Positions 42,824-52,407 of a stretch of DNA of 64,000 nt are shown here, piece after piece (position 1 is the first letter of the stretch; every line of letters starts with the position of its first letter). A program made the translations under genes and the position numbers. Source of the DNA: Pararhodonellum marinum (GTDB lineage Bacteria > Bacteroidota > Bacteroidia > Cytophagales > Cyclobacteriaceae); assembly GCF_015354735.1 (NCBI RefSeq), contig NZ_JACEFJ010000007.1, positions 62,001 through 126,000 of the forward strand. The letters run 5' to 3'. The notes below the pieces were generated by a model, which was not told where the DNA came from, did not search any database, and saw nothing but the letters and a program-made list of their open reading frames with translations.

Positions 42824-44434
42824 TTAGGGCATTTTTCCTGATTTTGAGATATAAAATTGATCCAGCTCTTCCGAGTCTTTGTATTTTATTCTCAAATCTG
42901 AAAGTTGTTCATGCAAAATTTTTACCGTTTCTGCATATGCAGGGTCATGGTAGACGTTGCGCAATTCCATGGGATCATTTTTCCTGTCATAAAGCTCCCA
43001 TTCCTCCACATCATAGTAAAACTTCACCAGTTTGAAATCCTCGGTCACAATACCATAGTGCCTTTTCACAGCATGTACCCCCGGATATTCGTAATAGTGA
43101 TAATAAACGGATTCCCTGGTCCATTCCTGGTCATTTCCTTGCAATAGGGGAATCAAACTTTCCCCTTGCATGTCCGCAGGTGCATTGACTCCGGCAGCTT
43201 CCAAGAATGTTTGGGCAAAATCCAGGTTTTGAACCATTTTGGTATTTTGGGAGCCTGCTGCTATTTTTCCTGGCCACTGCACCAAAAGAGGGGTTTTGAA
43301 GGATTCATCATAAATAAACCTTTTGTCAAACCAGCCATGTTCTCCCAGATAAAACCCTTGGTCAGAGGTGTAGACGATGATGGTATTGTCCATAAGCCCA
43401 TTTTGTTCCAGATAATCCAACAATCGGCCAACATTTTCATCTACCCCGGCTATGGTGCCCAGATAGTCCTGCATGTACCTTTGGTAGCGCCATTGCATAA
43501 GTTGGGAACTGTCCATTTCCGGAAAATCCCTTTTAAACGCTTCATTGATAGGTACATAGGTCTCATCCCAGTTGATTTTCTGTTTTTCATTGAGCCTTCC
43601 GTAGTTGTGATTAAAGTTACCGGTTCCCCATTTTTCAAAATCCCTAAGTCCCAATTCTTCTACTGTTGCCGGATATAGTTTGGAATCACCCGTCCAATTC
43701 ATGTGTTTCAGCAGGTTCATTTGAGCCGTTTTCGCCGCAGTCCCTCTCCCTTCATAATCATCAAAAAGGGTTGGCGGCTCAGGAAAGGTCCTGTGGGTGA
43801 ATTCCTGAAGATGCCGCTCAGCAGGTTCCCACTCGCGGTGGGGGGCCTTGTGCAGGTACATTAGCAGAAAGGGCTTGTCCTCTTCCCTCCTGTTTTCCAA
43901 CCAATCCAAAGTCATGTCTGTGATCAGATCGGTGACATAGCCTTCCACCTTGACCGTACCCTCCGGAGTAATAAAATCAGGATTGTAGTAATGACCCTGT
44001 CCGGGTAAGATTTTGAATTCATCAAACCCCTTTGGATTGTTTCCAAAATGCAGCTTCCCGAACATGGCCGTTTGGTATCCGGCGGTTTGGAGCAATTGGG
44101 GAAAGGTGATATTGGTGGTGTCGAATGGGGAAATGTTGTCGATTTTTCCATTGATGTGGCTGTGTTTACCGGTCAGGATCACCGCTCTGGAAGGTGCACA
44201 AATGGAATTGGTCACACAGGCATTGGTGAAAAGCATGCCTGCTTTGGCGATGCGGTCTATGTTGGGCGTTTGGATCAAACTGCTATCATAAGCACTGATG
44301 GCCTGATACGCATGGTCATCTGCCATCATGAATATGATATTTGGCCTTTTGACTTCTTGCGCAAAGGCCAACTTAATCCATGCCAAACCACAAAAAATTA
44401 AAAAAGCTGTCCTTTTGAGTGTATTCATGAGCAT
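42824..44434 (-). CDS. secreted arylsulfatase/N-sulfoglucosamine sulfohydrolase-like enzyme
   Basis: A 536-residue sulfatase with a signal peptide (AFLIFCGLAWIKLAFA). It has the N-terminal metal site IIFMMADDHAYQ and the formylglycine motif CAPSRAVILTGK, where the Cys at about residue 80 is oxidised by the sulfatase-maturating enzyme. It also has YTSDQGFYLGEHGWFDKR and a C-terminal DUF4976-like part (WELYDRKNDPMELRNV). It hydrolyses sulfate esters of polysaccharides in the periplasm. No other polysaccharide-utilisation genes are adjacent. It is transcribed in the same direction as the carbonic anhydrase, but a terminator separates them. Confidence 0.95.
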   Translation of the reverse strand: MLMNTLKRTAFLIFCGLAWIKLAFAQEVKRPNIIFMMADDHAYQAISAYDSSLIQTPNIDRIAKAGMLFTNACVTNSICAPSRAVILTGKHSHINGKIDNISPFDTTNITFPQLLQTAGYQTAMFGKLHFGNNPKGFDEFKILPGQGHYYNPDFITPEGTVKVEGYVTDLITDMTLDWLENRREEDKPFLLMYLHKAPHREWEPAERHLQEFTHRTFPEPPTLFDDYEGRGTAAKTAQMNLLKHMNWTGDSKLYPATVEELGLRDFEKWGTGNFNHNYGRLNEKQKINWDETYVPINEAFKRDFPEMDSSQLMQWRYQRYMQDYLGTIAGVDENVGRLLDYLEQNGLMDNTIIVYTSDQGFYLGEHGWFDKRFIYDESFKTPLLVQWPGKIAAGSQNTKMVQNLDFAQTFLEAAGVNAPADMQGESLIPLLQGNDQEWTRESVYYHYYEYPGVHAVKRHYGIVTEDFKLVKFYYDVEEWELYDRKNDPMELRNVYHDPAYAETVKILHEQLSDLRIKYKDSEELDQFYISKSGKMP

Positions 44435-44501
44435 GTTTTTTTATGTAGCGCTAATCGATTCTAAAAATTAACCATAAAAAAACTCTTTTTGGGATCAATC
44501 C

Positions 44502-44531
44502 AAAAAAAATCCATCCCTTTTCTGGGATGGA
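44502..44531 (-). terminator. rho-independent terminator after the carbonic anhydrase gene
   Basis: On the minus strand, TCCATCCC (44531-44524) and GGGATGGA (44517-44510) form an 8-bp stem around a 6-nt loop and are followed by eight T (44509-44502). The site is 43 bp past the carbonic anhydrase stop. Confidence 0.85.
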
Positions 44532-44573
44532 CTCTATCAATCCTTGGGCATAAGCCCAGAAGGAGGTTTAAAT

Positions 44574-45344
44574 CTATTCAATAAACTGAATCAAACCATC
44601 TGTGATGTCATAATAACCACCGACGATTTTGATCTCCCTATTGTCCTCCATCTCTTTGAGGATAGGGCTTCTCTCTCTGATCAAATCCATGTTGTACCGG
44701 ACATTATTTTTTGCTACTTCATAAACAAAATCAGCATTGCTCGCCGCTCTGTCTGCTCCTTCTGAAGAAGTGGTCATCTCTACAGCAGGTTTGATGTTCG
44801 CAAGCATGGCAGTGATATTTCCCAGCTGAACGTCATCTATGGCCGACTGAACTGCTCCACAATGTTTATGACCCAAGATCAAAATCACCTTAGCCCCTGC
44901 AACCTTGCAGGCAAATTCCATACTTCCCAACAAATCAGTGTTGACAAAGTTACCGGCTACCCTTCCCACAAAAATATCTCCTAATCCCCTATCCAAAACG
45001 TCCTCGACCGGAACTCGGCTATCCAAGCAGGATATGACCACCGCTTTTGGGAATTGACCTGTAGCGGTTTCTCTGACACGATTTGAATGACTTCTCACCG
45101 TTAACTCATTATTGACAAATCGTTGATTCCCATCTTTGAACGATTGGTAGATGGATTCGGGACTGAGCGCATCCCTTTCAGCTTGAGTGAGCACAGGTTC
45201 TACCAGGGGTTCAGGTAATTGGGATGTTGGTTCAGCTTCTAGGTTGCTTTCATTTGTGGTGGGGCTTTCACAAGCCACCATGGCCAATAGTGTTGCCACT
45301 GCCATTACCTTACTGATTCTGCTGTAATTTGATGATTTTTTCAT
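44574..45344 (-). CDS. beta-class carbonic anhydrase, lipoprotein
   Basis: A 256-residue protein. The N-terminus has a lipoprotein signal (VMAVATLLAMVAC, lipobox V-A-C) and an acidic linker. The catalytic part has the beta-carbonic-anhydrase zinc motif CLDSR (Cys, Asp, Arg; about residues 105-109) and the second pair HKHCG (about 159-163). It converts CO2 to bicarbonate. A membrane-anchored periplasmic beta class is the reading of the signal. No bicarbonate transporter is adjacent. The upstream gap 45345-45817 is AT-rich with simple TTACGA repeats and no gene. Confidence 0.93.
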   Translation of the reverse strand: MKKSSNYSRISKVMAVATLLAMVACESPTTNESNLEAEPTSQLPEPLVEPVLTQAERDALSPESIYQSFKDGNQRFVNNELTVRSHSNRVRETATGQFPKAVVISCLDSRVPVEDVLDRGLGDIFVGRVAGNFVNTDLLGSMEFACKVAGAKVILILGHKHCGAVQSAIDDVQLGNITAMLANIKPAVEMTTSSEGADRAASNADFVYEVAKNNVRYNMDLIRERSPILKEMEDNREIKIVGGYYDITDGLIQFIE

Positions 45345-45817
45345 GTGATTGAAACGGTTTGAATAAAATGGAAAATGTTCTCTTTAAAAATCAAAATTCT
45401 TGGATAGAATTAACCTTTCCTTAGCACATCCTGATTTTAGCAAAAAAAACGATAGATAATTTCGCTAAAACACCTTCACTTTTCTATAGGGGATATGTTC
45501 TTTCAAACCAATAATTAATCCTAAATTAATAAAAAAACCTTAAATTAAAGTAAGATTATGTCTGTGTGATGAAATAATATTGTTGTTGCTTTGACAGCAT
45601 GATTTTATCTAAAACCATTAGTCATTGTAATGGCTGTAAAGTTGTAAATAGTATTTATTTACGATTTACTATTTGAGAATGACGTATTCGGAAATGGGAT
45701 TACTGCCTTTTTTACCGTCACCTTGCCTGCCTACATAGAGATGAATTACGAGTTACGAATTACGAATGATGAATGTTGAATTTAGAATGAAGAGTCTGTG
45801 GACTATTTGATTAAAAA

Positions 45818-47371
45818 TTAGTCCAATCCGCCTTTTCTGGTGGCCGGTCTTGGCTGGGGCCAGGTCAATTGTTGGCCGGTTCGGGGACTGGCAGGAAGTA
45901 CAGCCCTATCTCTGGGCAACAATTCCGGTTCTTCACAAGCCATATAGGTCAGGATCGCGGTTAGAATCGCATTGCTTCTGACATCATCAAAGACGATCTT
46001 ATCATAAGTGTCTTTCTGGGTGTGCCAGGTGTACCTGCCGTAATCCCAGCTCAGGGAACTCAAGGAAAAACCAGGAGCACCTGCAGCCACAAAAGAGGCA
46101 TAATCAGAACCACCACCTCCGGGAAATCCGGGGAAGTTGGTATTGATGTGCTTTTTGATGTCTTCAGGAACCGGAGCCAACCAACGGTAAAAGTGTTCGT
46201 AGGCATGCAAAAAGCCCTGACCTGATATATTGACTACCCTTCCGGTACCATTGTCCTGATTGAAAAGGGCCTGCATTTTAGCTACGATCTCAGGATGGTC
46301 TTCCACGAATGACCTTGAGCCATTCAGCCCCTGTTCCTCGCTGCCCCACAAGCCCACCAGAATGGTTCTTTTGGGGTTGGGATAATGCAGCTTCAGTAAC
46401 CTGGCAACCTCCATCATGACGATGGTTCCGGTACCATTGTCTGTGGCCCCAGTTCCCCCATCCCAAGAATCAAAATGGGCGGAAAGAATCACGTATTCAT
46501 CTGGCTTTTCCACTCCCTTGATCTCAGCTATGGTATTAAAGGTAGGCACTGCCCCCAGTTCTTTGGAATCAGCAGTAACCCGAATTTGGGGTTTTGCTCC
46601 ATTTTCCACCAATCTATACAGCATGCCATAATCTTCCAAAGACAAATCTATGGTGGGAACCGTTTTCGTATTGGCACCGAATATTTTATTGGCACCCCAG
46701 CCGTTGGACCAATAAGACATCACAATGCCTACTGCCCCGGCTTTTTCAAGAGCCCTTGGCAAAGTAATCCGGTCCAGGCCTGTTTTCGAAACCCTGTTTG
46801 CCCAGGCTTCTGAAGCGGCCGCTTTTTCAAGGCGCATCTTCTCAATGGATTCTTCCGTACCGAATTCCTTCCAATTGTCATCCGGCCTTCCGGTGGGCTG
46901 GGGCATGGAAATCATCACATATTTTCCTTTGACATTGCTCAGCCAGTTCTGAAAGGCAATAGAATCCGCCACGTCCGGCAGGGCAATGACTTCTGCCGTT
47001 ACTGCTTTCCCTTTGGTGGAGGGACTCCAGGCCAATTGGGTACCCTCCAGGGTTACTGTTCTTGGGTGAACCATGTCGATGTGGGTAATGCCCCTCTCCC
47101 AGCCTCTCCATTCACCCCATTGTTCATTTCTGGCGCTGATACCCCATTCACCGTATTTGGCCACAGCCCAGTCATGGGCTTGCTTCATTTGGGGGGTGCC
47201 TACAAGCCTTGGCCCGATCACATCGAGTAATTCATAGGCCAGGTTTTCCAGCTGTGAATTTTCTTCTGCCTCTTTGATAAGGGCATCGATGATTCCTTGG
47301 TCAGTCTGACCTTGAACATTTGAAAAGACAAATAGGCCAACCAGGTAAAGCAGTATGGTGAATTTTTTCAT
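45818..47371 (-). CDS. secreted M28-family zinc aminopeptidase with PA domain
   Basis: A 517-residue peptidase with a signal peptide (FTILLYLVGLFVFSNVQGQ). A PA-type insert (about 110-270) precedes the catalytic M28 domain: metal ligands His and Asp in SAHFDSWDGGTGATDNGTG, the catalytic Glu in WGSEEQGLNGS, a further ligand in LFNQDNGTGRV, and a final His in RYTWHTQKDTYDK. Acts on peptides in the periplasm or outside. Length and domain order are standard for Bacteroidota M28 proteins. Monocistronic. Confidence 0.94.
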   Translation of the reverse strand: MKKFTILLYLVGLFVFSNVQGQTDQGIIDALIKEAEENSQLENLAYELLDVIGPRLVGTPQMKQAHDWAVAKYGEWGISARNEQWGEWRGWERGITHIDMVHPRTVTLEGTQLAWSPSTKGKAVTAEVIALPDVADSIAFQNWLSNVKGKYVMISMPQPTGRPDDNWKEFGTEESIEKMRLEKAAASEAWANRVSKTGLDRITLPRALEKAGAVGIVMSYWSNGWGANKIFGANTKTVPTIDLSLEDYGMLYRLVENGAKPQIRVTADSKELGAVPTFNTIAEIKGVEKPDEYVILSAHFDSWDGGTGATDNGTGTIVMMEVARLLKLHYPNPKRTILVGLWGSEEQGLNGSRSFVEDHPEIVAKMQALFNQDNGTGRVVNISGQGFLHAYEHFYRWLAPVPEDIKKHINTNFPGFPGGGGSDYASFVAAGAPGFSLSSLSWDYGRYTWHTQKDTYDKIVFDDVRSNAILTAILTYMACEEPELLPRDRAVLPASPRTGQQLTWPQPRPATRKGGLD

Positions 47372-47544
47372 TCCTTAAATTTTATATTTGAGTTGATGTT
47401 TAGTTTGTTTTTGGTTCGAAAGTCCTTACAATTCGAATTCAAACCAAAGCTTAAATGGATTTTCCAAATCTAAAAATAGCCAATTGCTCTTCCCTCCACC
47501 AAATTTTGTTTGGAAATTACACCAGTGGAAACTGACATGCTTTT

Positions 47545-48900
47545 TTACTGCATTTTTTTCAATAGGCTGATCGCATGCGTCACACCCCGGAATTGATGGT
47601 AAGAGGCTTTCCAGAGGTGGCCTTTGTTCCCCGTTTTCATCTCAGGTTGTAAATCCAATCCGCCAGAATACACATCGCCAAACTCCTCATCTATAAGATA
47701 TTCCTGATAATATTCCCAAAGCTTTTTGAATTTGCCCCAATAATCCCTTTCATCCTCAGGATAAAGCACATGCATCAGGGCGAGGGTGTTTAGCGCTTCT
47801 GATTGCGCCCACCAGTTTTTTCCCATTTTGATGACACTGGGTGCATCCTGGGAAAAATAATAGCCTTCGTCGTAAAAGCCTCCCTTTTCCGCATCCCAAC
47901 CATGGTCAAGGGCATGGTCTACCATTTTTTTGGCGATTTTGAGTGTATAGGTATCTACTTCTCTTCCCAGCACGTGGGCTGCTTCCCAGAGCAAAAAGGC
48001 CGTTTCCACATCATGCCCATAAGAAACATGGTCCAGTTGTTTGTGGGCCAAGATCACGGTGCGATCTTCTTCGTGAAAAGATACCGGTGTCCAATCTGCT
48101 TCGTAAAAAAGCCTTAAAAAACCCTTTTCATCCACCATCTTGTCCCTGATCAACAACAACATCTCACTCAATCGGATCCTGAGTTGCGGGTCAGGCCATA
48201 CCTGATACAATTCCGTAAAGGCTTCCAAAAGATGGATAGAACTGTTTTGATCCTTGTAGCCCAAATCAGAAGTACTCGGCACATCGGCAGTTCTAACAAT
48301 CGGACTCCCATCTCGTGCCAAATGCTGAAAATAACCACCGTATTCCGGGTCGTGGCTGTGCTTTTCCAACCAATTGAAAGCCTCAATGGCCAGGTTCAAA
48401 GCTTCCTGGTCTTTGGTGGCCTTGTAGTAAGCGGCCAAGGCAAATATGCCAAAACTGTTGCCATAGGCTGTCTTGATCTGATCTTCATCGATGGGCTTTC
48501 CTTGGCGGTCCACCAAAGTGAAAAAACCTCCGTAGGTTTTGTCCCACATTTTATCCCTCAAAAATTCATACCCCCATTTGGCTCCCTCCCAATAATGGGG
48601 TTCCTGGTCATAGCGCATGGCGGCCTGAGCATTGGTCCAGGTATGTCGGGCCTGCGTCACGATCATCTTTCTCTGATCAGGACCGGGCTCGAAATCATAT
48701 AAAAAGTGACTTAGAAATCCACCATATTCCCGATCGATCGCCTGCGGATACCAGGCAGATAGCATGGTAGCCCTGACGAACTCTTCCATCTCAGCGGCGA
48801 TGCGTTTGGCCTCAGGGTTGGGAGTGGAACGAGTGGCAAAACTGCTTGCGATAAGGAAAAATAGACACCAGATTGCCGAGGAGTAATGTAGTTTTTTCAT
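47545..48900 (-). CDS. AGE/cellobiose 2-epimerase-family protein with signal peptide
   Basis: A 451-residue (alpha/alpha)6-barrel protein. WYPQAIDREYGGFLSHFLYD, QARHTWTNAQAAMRYDQEP, YGHDVETAFLLWEAAHVLG (about 285-303) and NWWAQSEALNTLALM are the conserved blocks around the two catalytic histidines of N-acylglucosamine/cellobiose 2-epimerases. It should epimerise the C2 of reducing sugars such as cellobiose or mannobiose. The start has a signal peptide (SAIWCLFFLIASSFA), so it acts outside the cytoplasm, which is unusual for the family. No mannan-utilisation genes are adjacent. Confidence 0.9.
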   Translation of the reverse strand: MKKLHYSSAIWCLFFLIASSFATRSTPNPEAKRIAAEMEEFVRATMLSAWYPQAIDREYGGFLSHFLYDFEPGPDQRKMIVTQARHTWTNAQAAMRYDQEPHYWEGAKWGYEFLRDKMWDKTYGGFFTLVDRQGKPIDEDQIKTAYGNSFGIFALAAYYKATKDQEALNLAIEAFNWLEKHSHDPEYGGYFQHLARDGSPIVRTADVPSTSDLGYKDQNSSIHLLEAFTELYQVWPDPQLRIRLSEMLLLIRDKMVDEKGFLRLFYEADWTPVSFHEEDRTVILAHKQLDHVSYGHDVETAFLLWEAAHVLGREVDTYTLKIAKKMVDHALDHGWDAEKGGFYDEGYYFSQDAPSVIKMGKNWWAQSEALNTLALMHVLYPEDERDYWGKFKKLWEYYQEYLIDEEFGDVYSGGLDLQPEMKTGNKGHLWKASYHQFRGVTHAISLLKKMQ

Positions 48901-49023
48901 AGATAAGTTGATAAAAAAGGGTACTTGTAAAAATATTCATTAATATCCAGTATCAAATGTAAATAATGATGATTAATAGAATAAAATAGCATTTCTTGGA
49001 AATAAGTATGCCCTCAGATCTCC

Positions 49024-49860
49024 CTAAATTCTTTTCAAGATCCAGTCCAGCATGTCCTGCATCACTTTCTCCTTTTCTATTTCATTGACAATTTCATGGT
49101 AAAATCCTTTGTAGGAAAGGAAGGTTTTGTCTTTAGAACCGGCTTGTTCGTGAAGCAATTGGCTTCCTTTGGGGTTGGTCAGTAGGTCCTCTGAACCGTG
49201 CATGATCAATACAGGTAAGTTAAAAGCAGACATGGTATGCTTGATGGCAGCCATGACTTTGAGTAACTCACTGCCTGTCCTGGCTGGGATGGCTTTATGG
49301 TATATCAATGGGTCTTCATCATATTTTTTCACCTCTTCCTGATCTTGTGATACCAGGGCACTGTCCAGTTTGAGAACCTTCAGTTTTGGAAAATACTTTC
49401 CGAAGAAAGCACTGCCGGCGATGAGCAGTTTGGATACATTTACCGCAGGCATCAATGCAGCACCACTTAAGATCACACCTCTTATTTCAGGCTGATGATC
49501 AATGACAAATTTAGTCACCAAGCCACCTCCCATGCTGTGACCAAAAAGAAACACTGGGATACCTTTTGAATTTGTGATTACCTTCTCGAGCAGCGCCGCT
49601 ATGTCTTTAAGGTAATCTTCGAAGTTGTCAAAATAAGCGGTGGGTTCTGGCAGGGAGGATTTTCCATGACCCCTTCCGTCGAAGGAGTAAACTGCAATGC
49701 CATTCTCTACCCATTTCTTGGCCAGATGCGTGTACCTTGTACTGTGCTCTCCCAAACCATGGACCAAGAGCATGGCGGCTCTGGGTTTTTCAGGAAGCCA
49801 TGCCTGAAGGTAAAGGGATAGGCCATCGTGCGTCTTATAGGTGGTTTCGTAGTGGTTCAT
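49024..49860 (-). CDS. alpha/beta hydrolase, monoacylglycerol lipase-like
   Basis: A 278-residue cytoplasmic hydrolase. MLLVHGLGEHSTRYTHLAKK, the catalytic elbow FGHSMGGGLVTK (Ser in GHSMG), the acid region MHGSEDLLTNPKG and the final His in KGFYHEIVNEIEKE give a full Ser-Asp-His triad. The arrangement matches monoglyceride lipase/lysophospholipase-type enzymes. It lies 19 bp after the serine hydrolase gene at 49880 and on the same strand, so the two are probably co-transcribed. Confidence 0.92.
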   Translation of the reverse strand: MNHYETTYKTHDGLSLYLQAWLPEKPRAAMLLVHGLGEHSTRYTHLAKKWVENGIAVYSFDGRGHGKSSLPEPTAYFDNFEDYLKDIAALLEKVITNSKGIPVFLFGHSMGGGLVTKFVIDHQPEIRGVILSGAALMPAVNVSKLLIAGSAFFGKYFPKLKVLKLDSALVSQDQEEVKKYDEDPLIYHKAIPARTGSELLKVMAAIKHTMSAFNLPVLIMHGSEDLLTNPKGSQLLHEQAGSKDKTFLSYKGFYHEIVNEIEKEKVMQDMLDWILKRI

Positions 49861-49879
49861 ATACAGGGTTTAGTAAATG

Positions 49880-51202
49880 TCAATCATCTATGGATGCGCC
49901 TATGATTTGTCTGAATTTCCATGAGGTGGCTTCTCCGGGTATGGATCTGGTCTGTTTAAACAAAATACCGATGACCTGCTCTTCTGGGTCGGCAAAATAG
50001 GAGGTATTGAAATAGCCTCCCCAATCAAATGTTCCTTTTGAACCTTTTCCTCCCAGCGCTTGTCCTTTGTCAGTTACTACCCCAAAAGCAAGCCCATAAT
50101 GGGCATTCCCGGGATTGCCCCACAAGCCATTGACTTGGTCAGCCATCATCATGTCGATGGTCGTCCTGCTCAAAATCCTGGTTCCATTCAATTCACCTTT
50201 ATTGAGGTACATCTGCAAAAAGGCTGCATAATCACTTACTGTGCTTACCAAACCTGCTCCACCTGAAAAAAAACGCTTAGCGCCTGAAATAGGGTAATCC
50301 GGATCATAAAAGGTGACCGGATACCTGATCCATTCACCGTCTTTTTTGGTCTGCACCGGAACCAATCTGTTTGCTTTTTCTTCTGGAAGATAAAAACCGG
50401 TGTCTTTCATGCCTAAAGGTGTAAAGAGTCTTTCCTTCAAAAACACATCGAATGGCTGACCGGAAACAATTTCCACCAAATAGCCCAACACATCCAACCC
50501 TTCCGAATAGGTATACTTTTCTCCCGGCTCATGGTGCAAAGGTAAGGCTGCCAACTTTTTCACACTTTCGGCAATGCTGATGTTTTCTGAAGTGAACAAG
50601 TCTGTGATCCCTGCTTTCTGATAGATCATTTTCATCCTATCGTCCCCGTCGATTTCCCCATAACCCAATCCTGAGGTATGGGTGAGCAGATGTCTGATGG
50701 TAATCGGCTTGGAGACTTCGACAGTTGTATAGGTAGTGTCGGCATATCTGAAATCTTTCAATATCCTGGGGTTTTTAAATTCCGGGATAAATTTATCAAT
50801 GGGATCATCCAACTGAAACTTACCTTCTTCCCACAACATCATGACGGCTGTTGCCGTAATGGCTTTGCTTTGGGAAGCAATCCGGAAAATATCGTCTTTG
50901 CGGTAAGCTTGACCTGTTTCAGGATCAGCCGTTCCAAAGGCTTGATGGTACACTATTTTACCATTTCTTGCAACCAAGGCTACAGCTCCCGGGATTGCAT
51001 CAGAGGCTACGGCTTCCTGTAACACTTCAGAGATTATTTCCAATCTTTGAGCTGACATCCCGGCGTTTTGTGGAGTGCCTTGGGTTAAAAAGGGGGATTT
51101 TTTTTGCGAAGCCGTCTGCGAACAAACAGGATGGGCACTACATAACACCAAAAAAATCAATAGTGATTTTAATGGAATGAATGGGTAATGGTAAAAGGTC
51201 AT
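49880..51202 (-). CDS. serine hydrolase of the class C beta-lactamase/esterase family
   Basis: A 440-residue secreted protein with signal peptide LLIFLVLCSAHPVCS. It has the penicillin-binding fold motifs: SxxK in RIASQSKAITATAVM (about residues 112-126), a YSE-type second motif in KYTYSEGLDVLGYLV, and a late GKGSKGTFDWGGYFNT block in the place of KTG. Such proteins are usually esterases or D-amino-peptidases, not antibiotic resistance enzymes. The following lipase-like gene is 19 bp away. Confidence 0.9.
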   Translation of the reverse strand: MTFYHYPFIPLKSLLIFLVLCSAHPVCSQTASQKKSPFLTQGTPQNAGMSAQRLEIISEVLQEAVASDAIPGAVALVARNGKIVYHQAFGTADPETGQAYRKDDIFRIASQSKAITATAVMMLWEEGKFQLDDPIDKFIPEFKNPRILKDFRYADTTYTTVEVSKPITIRHLLTHTSGLGYGEIDGDDRMKMIYQKAGITDLFTSENISIAESVKKLAALPLHHEPGEKYTYSEGLDVLGYLVEIVSGQPFDVFLKERLFTPLGMKDTGFYLPEEKANRLVPVQTKKDGEWIRYPVTFYDPDYPISGAKRFFSGGAGLVSTVSDYAAFLQMYLNKGELNGTRILSRTTIDMMMADQVNGLWGNPGNAHYGLAFGVVTDKGQALGGKGSKGTFDWGGYFNTSYFADPEEQVIGILFKQTRSIPGEATSWKFRQIIGASIDD

Positions 51203-51355
51203 AGATAATCCAAATTGAATGAATCATCCAAGATAAAAAAATTAAGGTGATGAATCGGATAAAAATTGACAAAAGAATCCCTGTCCAAATTTCTATCATT
51301 TCAATAGGCCATTTGAGGGAATTGTAGAACCCGGGAAATAAAATTAAATTTAACT

Positions 51356-51745
51356 ATGAACTATACGCAAATCAAAGAAACCTGTCTTTACATTTCCGAC
51401 CTTGACCAGGCTGAAACATTTTATGGAGAGATCCTGGAAATGCCTGTTATTTCCAAAGTCACCGACCGGCATATTTTTTTCAGGTGTGGCTCATCGGTTT
51501 TGTTGTGTTTTATTCCAGATGCCACTAAGAATGAGCGCAACCTCCCTCCCCACTATGCCCATGGCCCCCAACATGTGGCTTTCGAAGTTGACATAATAGC
51601 CTATCAAAGCACAAAAGCCAAGCTACTGAAAAAAGGAATATCCATTACCCATGAGCAGGACTGGAAAGAGGGGATGGAAAGCTTTTATTTTGAAGACCCC
51701 TTTGGTCATGTTCTGGAAATCGTACCAAATGGAATTTGGGAATAG
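51356..51745 (+). CDS. VOC/glyoxalase-superfamily protein
   Basis: A 129-residue protein with one vicinal-oxygen-chelate module pair. ETCLYISDLDQAETFYGEIL at the start, GPQHVAFEVD in the middle and FYFEDPFGHVLEIVPNG at the end give the metal-binding H/E positions of the glyoxalase/fosfomycin-resistance-like fold. The substrate is unknown. Monocistronic. Confidence 0.9.
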   Translation: MNYTQIKETCLYISDLDQAETFYGEILEMPVISKVTDRHIFFRCGSSVLLCFIPDATKNERNLPPHYAHGPQHVAFEVDIIAYQSTKAKLLKKGISITHEQDWKEGMESFYFEDPFGHVLEIVPNGIWE

Positions 51746-51794
51746 AGGTAATCCATTCCCAAATCAATCATTCAATGCTATTTCGATCAGAAGC

Positions 51795-52235
51795 TTATTT
51801 TGCCTTGGTCCACTCCACTGTTCTTCCGATCAGGGAAATGCCCACATAACCACGGACCTCTAGTACCTCTGGGTTTTTCTTTTTGATGATACAGGAATAG
51901 GTCTTTCCGTTTTTGGGATCATAAATGGTGCCGTCCTCCCAGGTTCCATCATTGTATTTAAAGTCTCTAAGGAGGTTCATGCCCATGATTGGGCGATCCC
52001 TTTTGGATTTGTCTGAATTGTTTACATCACGTCTGGGCTTTCCGTCTTCCTCAGGATTTTCAAGCCATACTATTTTGCCATGAAATGTATCTCCGTTTTG
52101 GTAAATTTCAATTTTGGCATCTTTCTCTGTATTGTACCACTCCCCTACGATATCATCGGCCTTTTGAGCCATAAGATGGAAGGAAAGCAAAAAAAACAAG
52201 GCGGAAAGAAAAGATAAAGTTTTCATTTTAGTCAT
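51795..52235 (-). CDS. secreted DUF2147 protein
   Basis: A 146-residue protein with a signal peptide (LSFLSALFFLLSFHLMA). The DUF2147 core has DIVGEWYNTEKDAKIEIYQN, GKIVWLENPEEDGKPRRD, DRPIMGMNLLRDFKYN and WEDGTIYDPKNGKTYSC. These periplasmic lipocalin-like proteins have unknown roles. The start is a standard ATG at 52235. It is convergent with the VOC gene. Confidence 0.9.
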   Translation of the reverse strand: MTKMKTLSFLSALFFLLSFHLMAQKADDIVGEWYNTEKDAKIEIYQNGDTFHGKIVWLENPEEDGKPRRDVNNSDKSKRDRPIMGMNLLRDFKYNDGTWEDGTIYDPKNGKTYSCIIKKKNPEVLEVRGYVGISLIGRTVEWTKAK

Positions 52236-52407
52236 TGGTTTTAAATTGCAACATTTTTAATTAACACTTACTGCATGTGCAAAATGCAAAAGCCAAGCCA
52301 AACTAATGATTGGTCAATTGGACAAGGAACTGTTTTTTTGAGCTGAGATTTTCAATTTCTTTTAAACCCCACATTTGCCAAAGGCTTTTGTTAGATTTGC
52401 ATACCAT

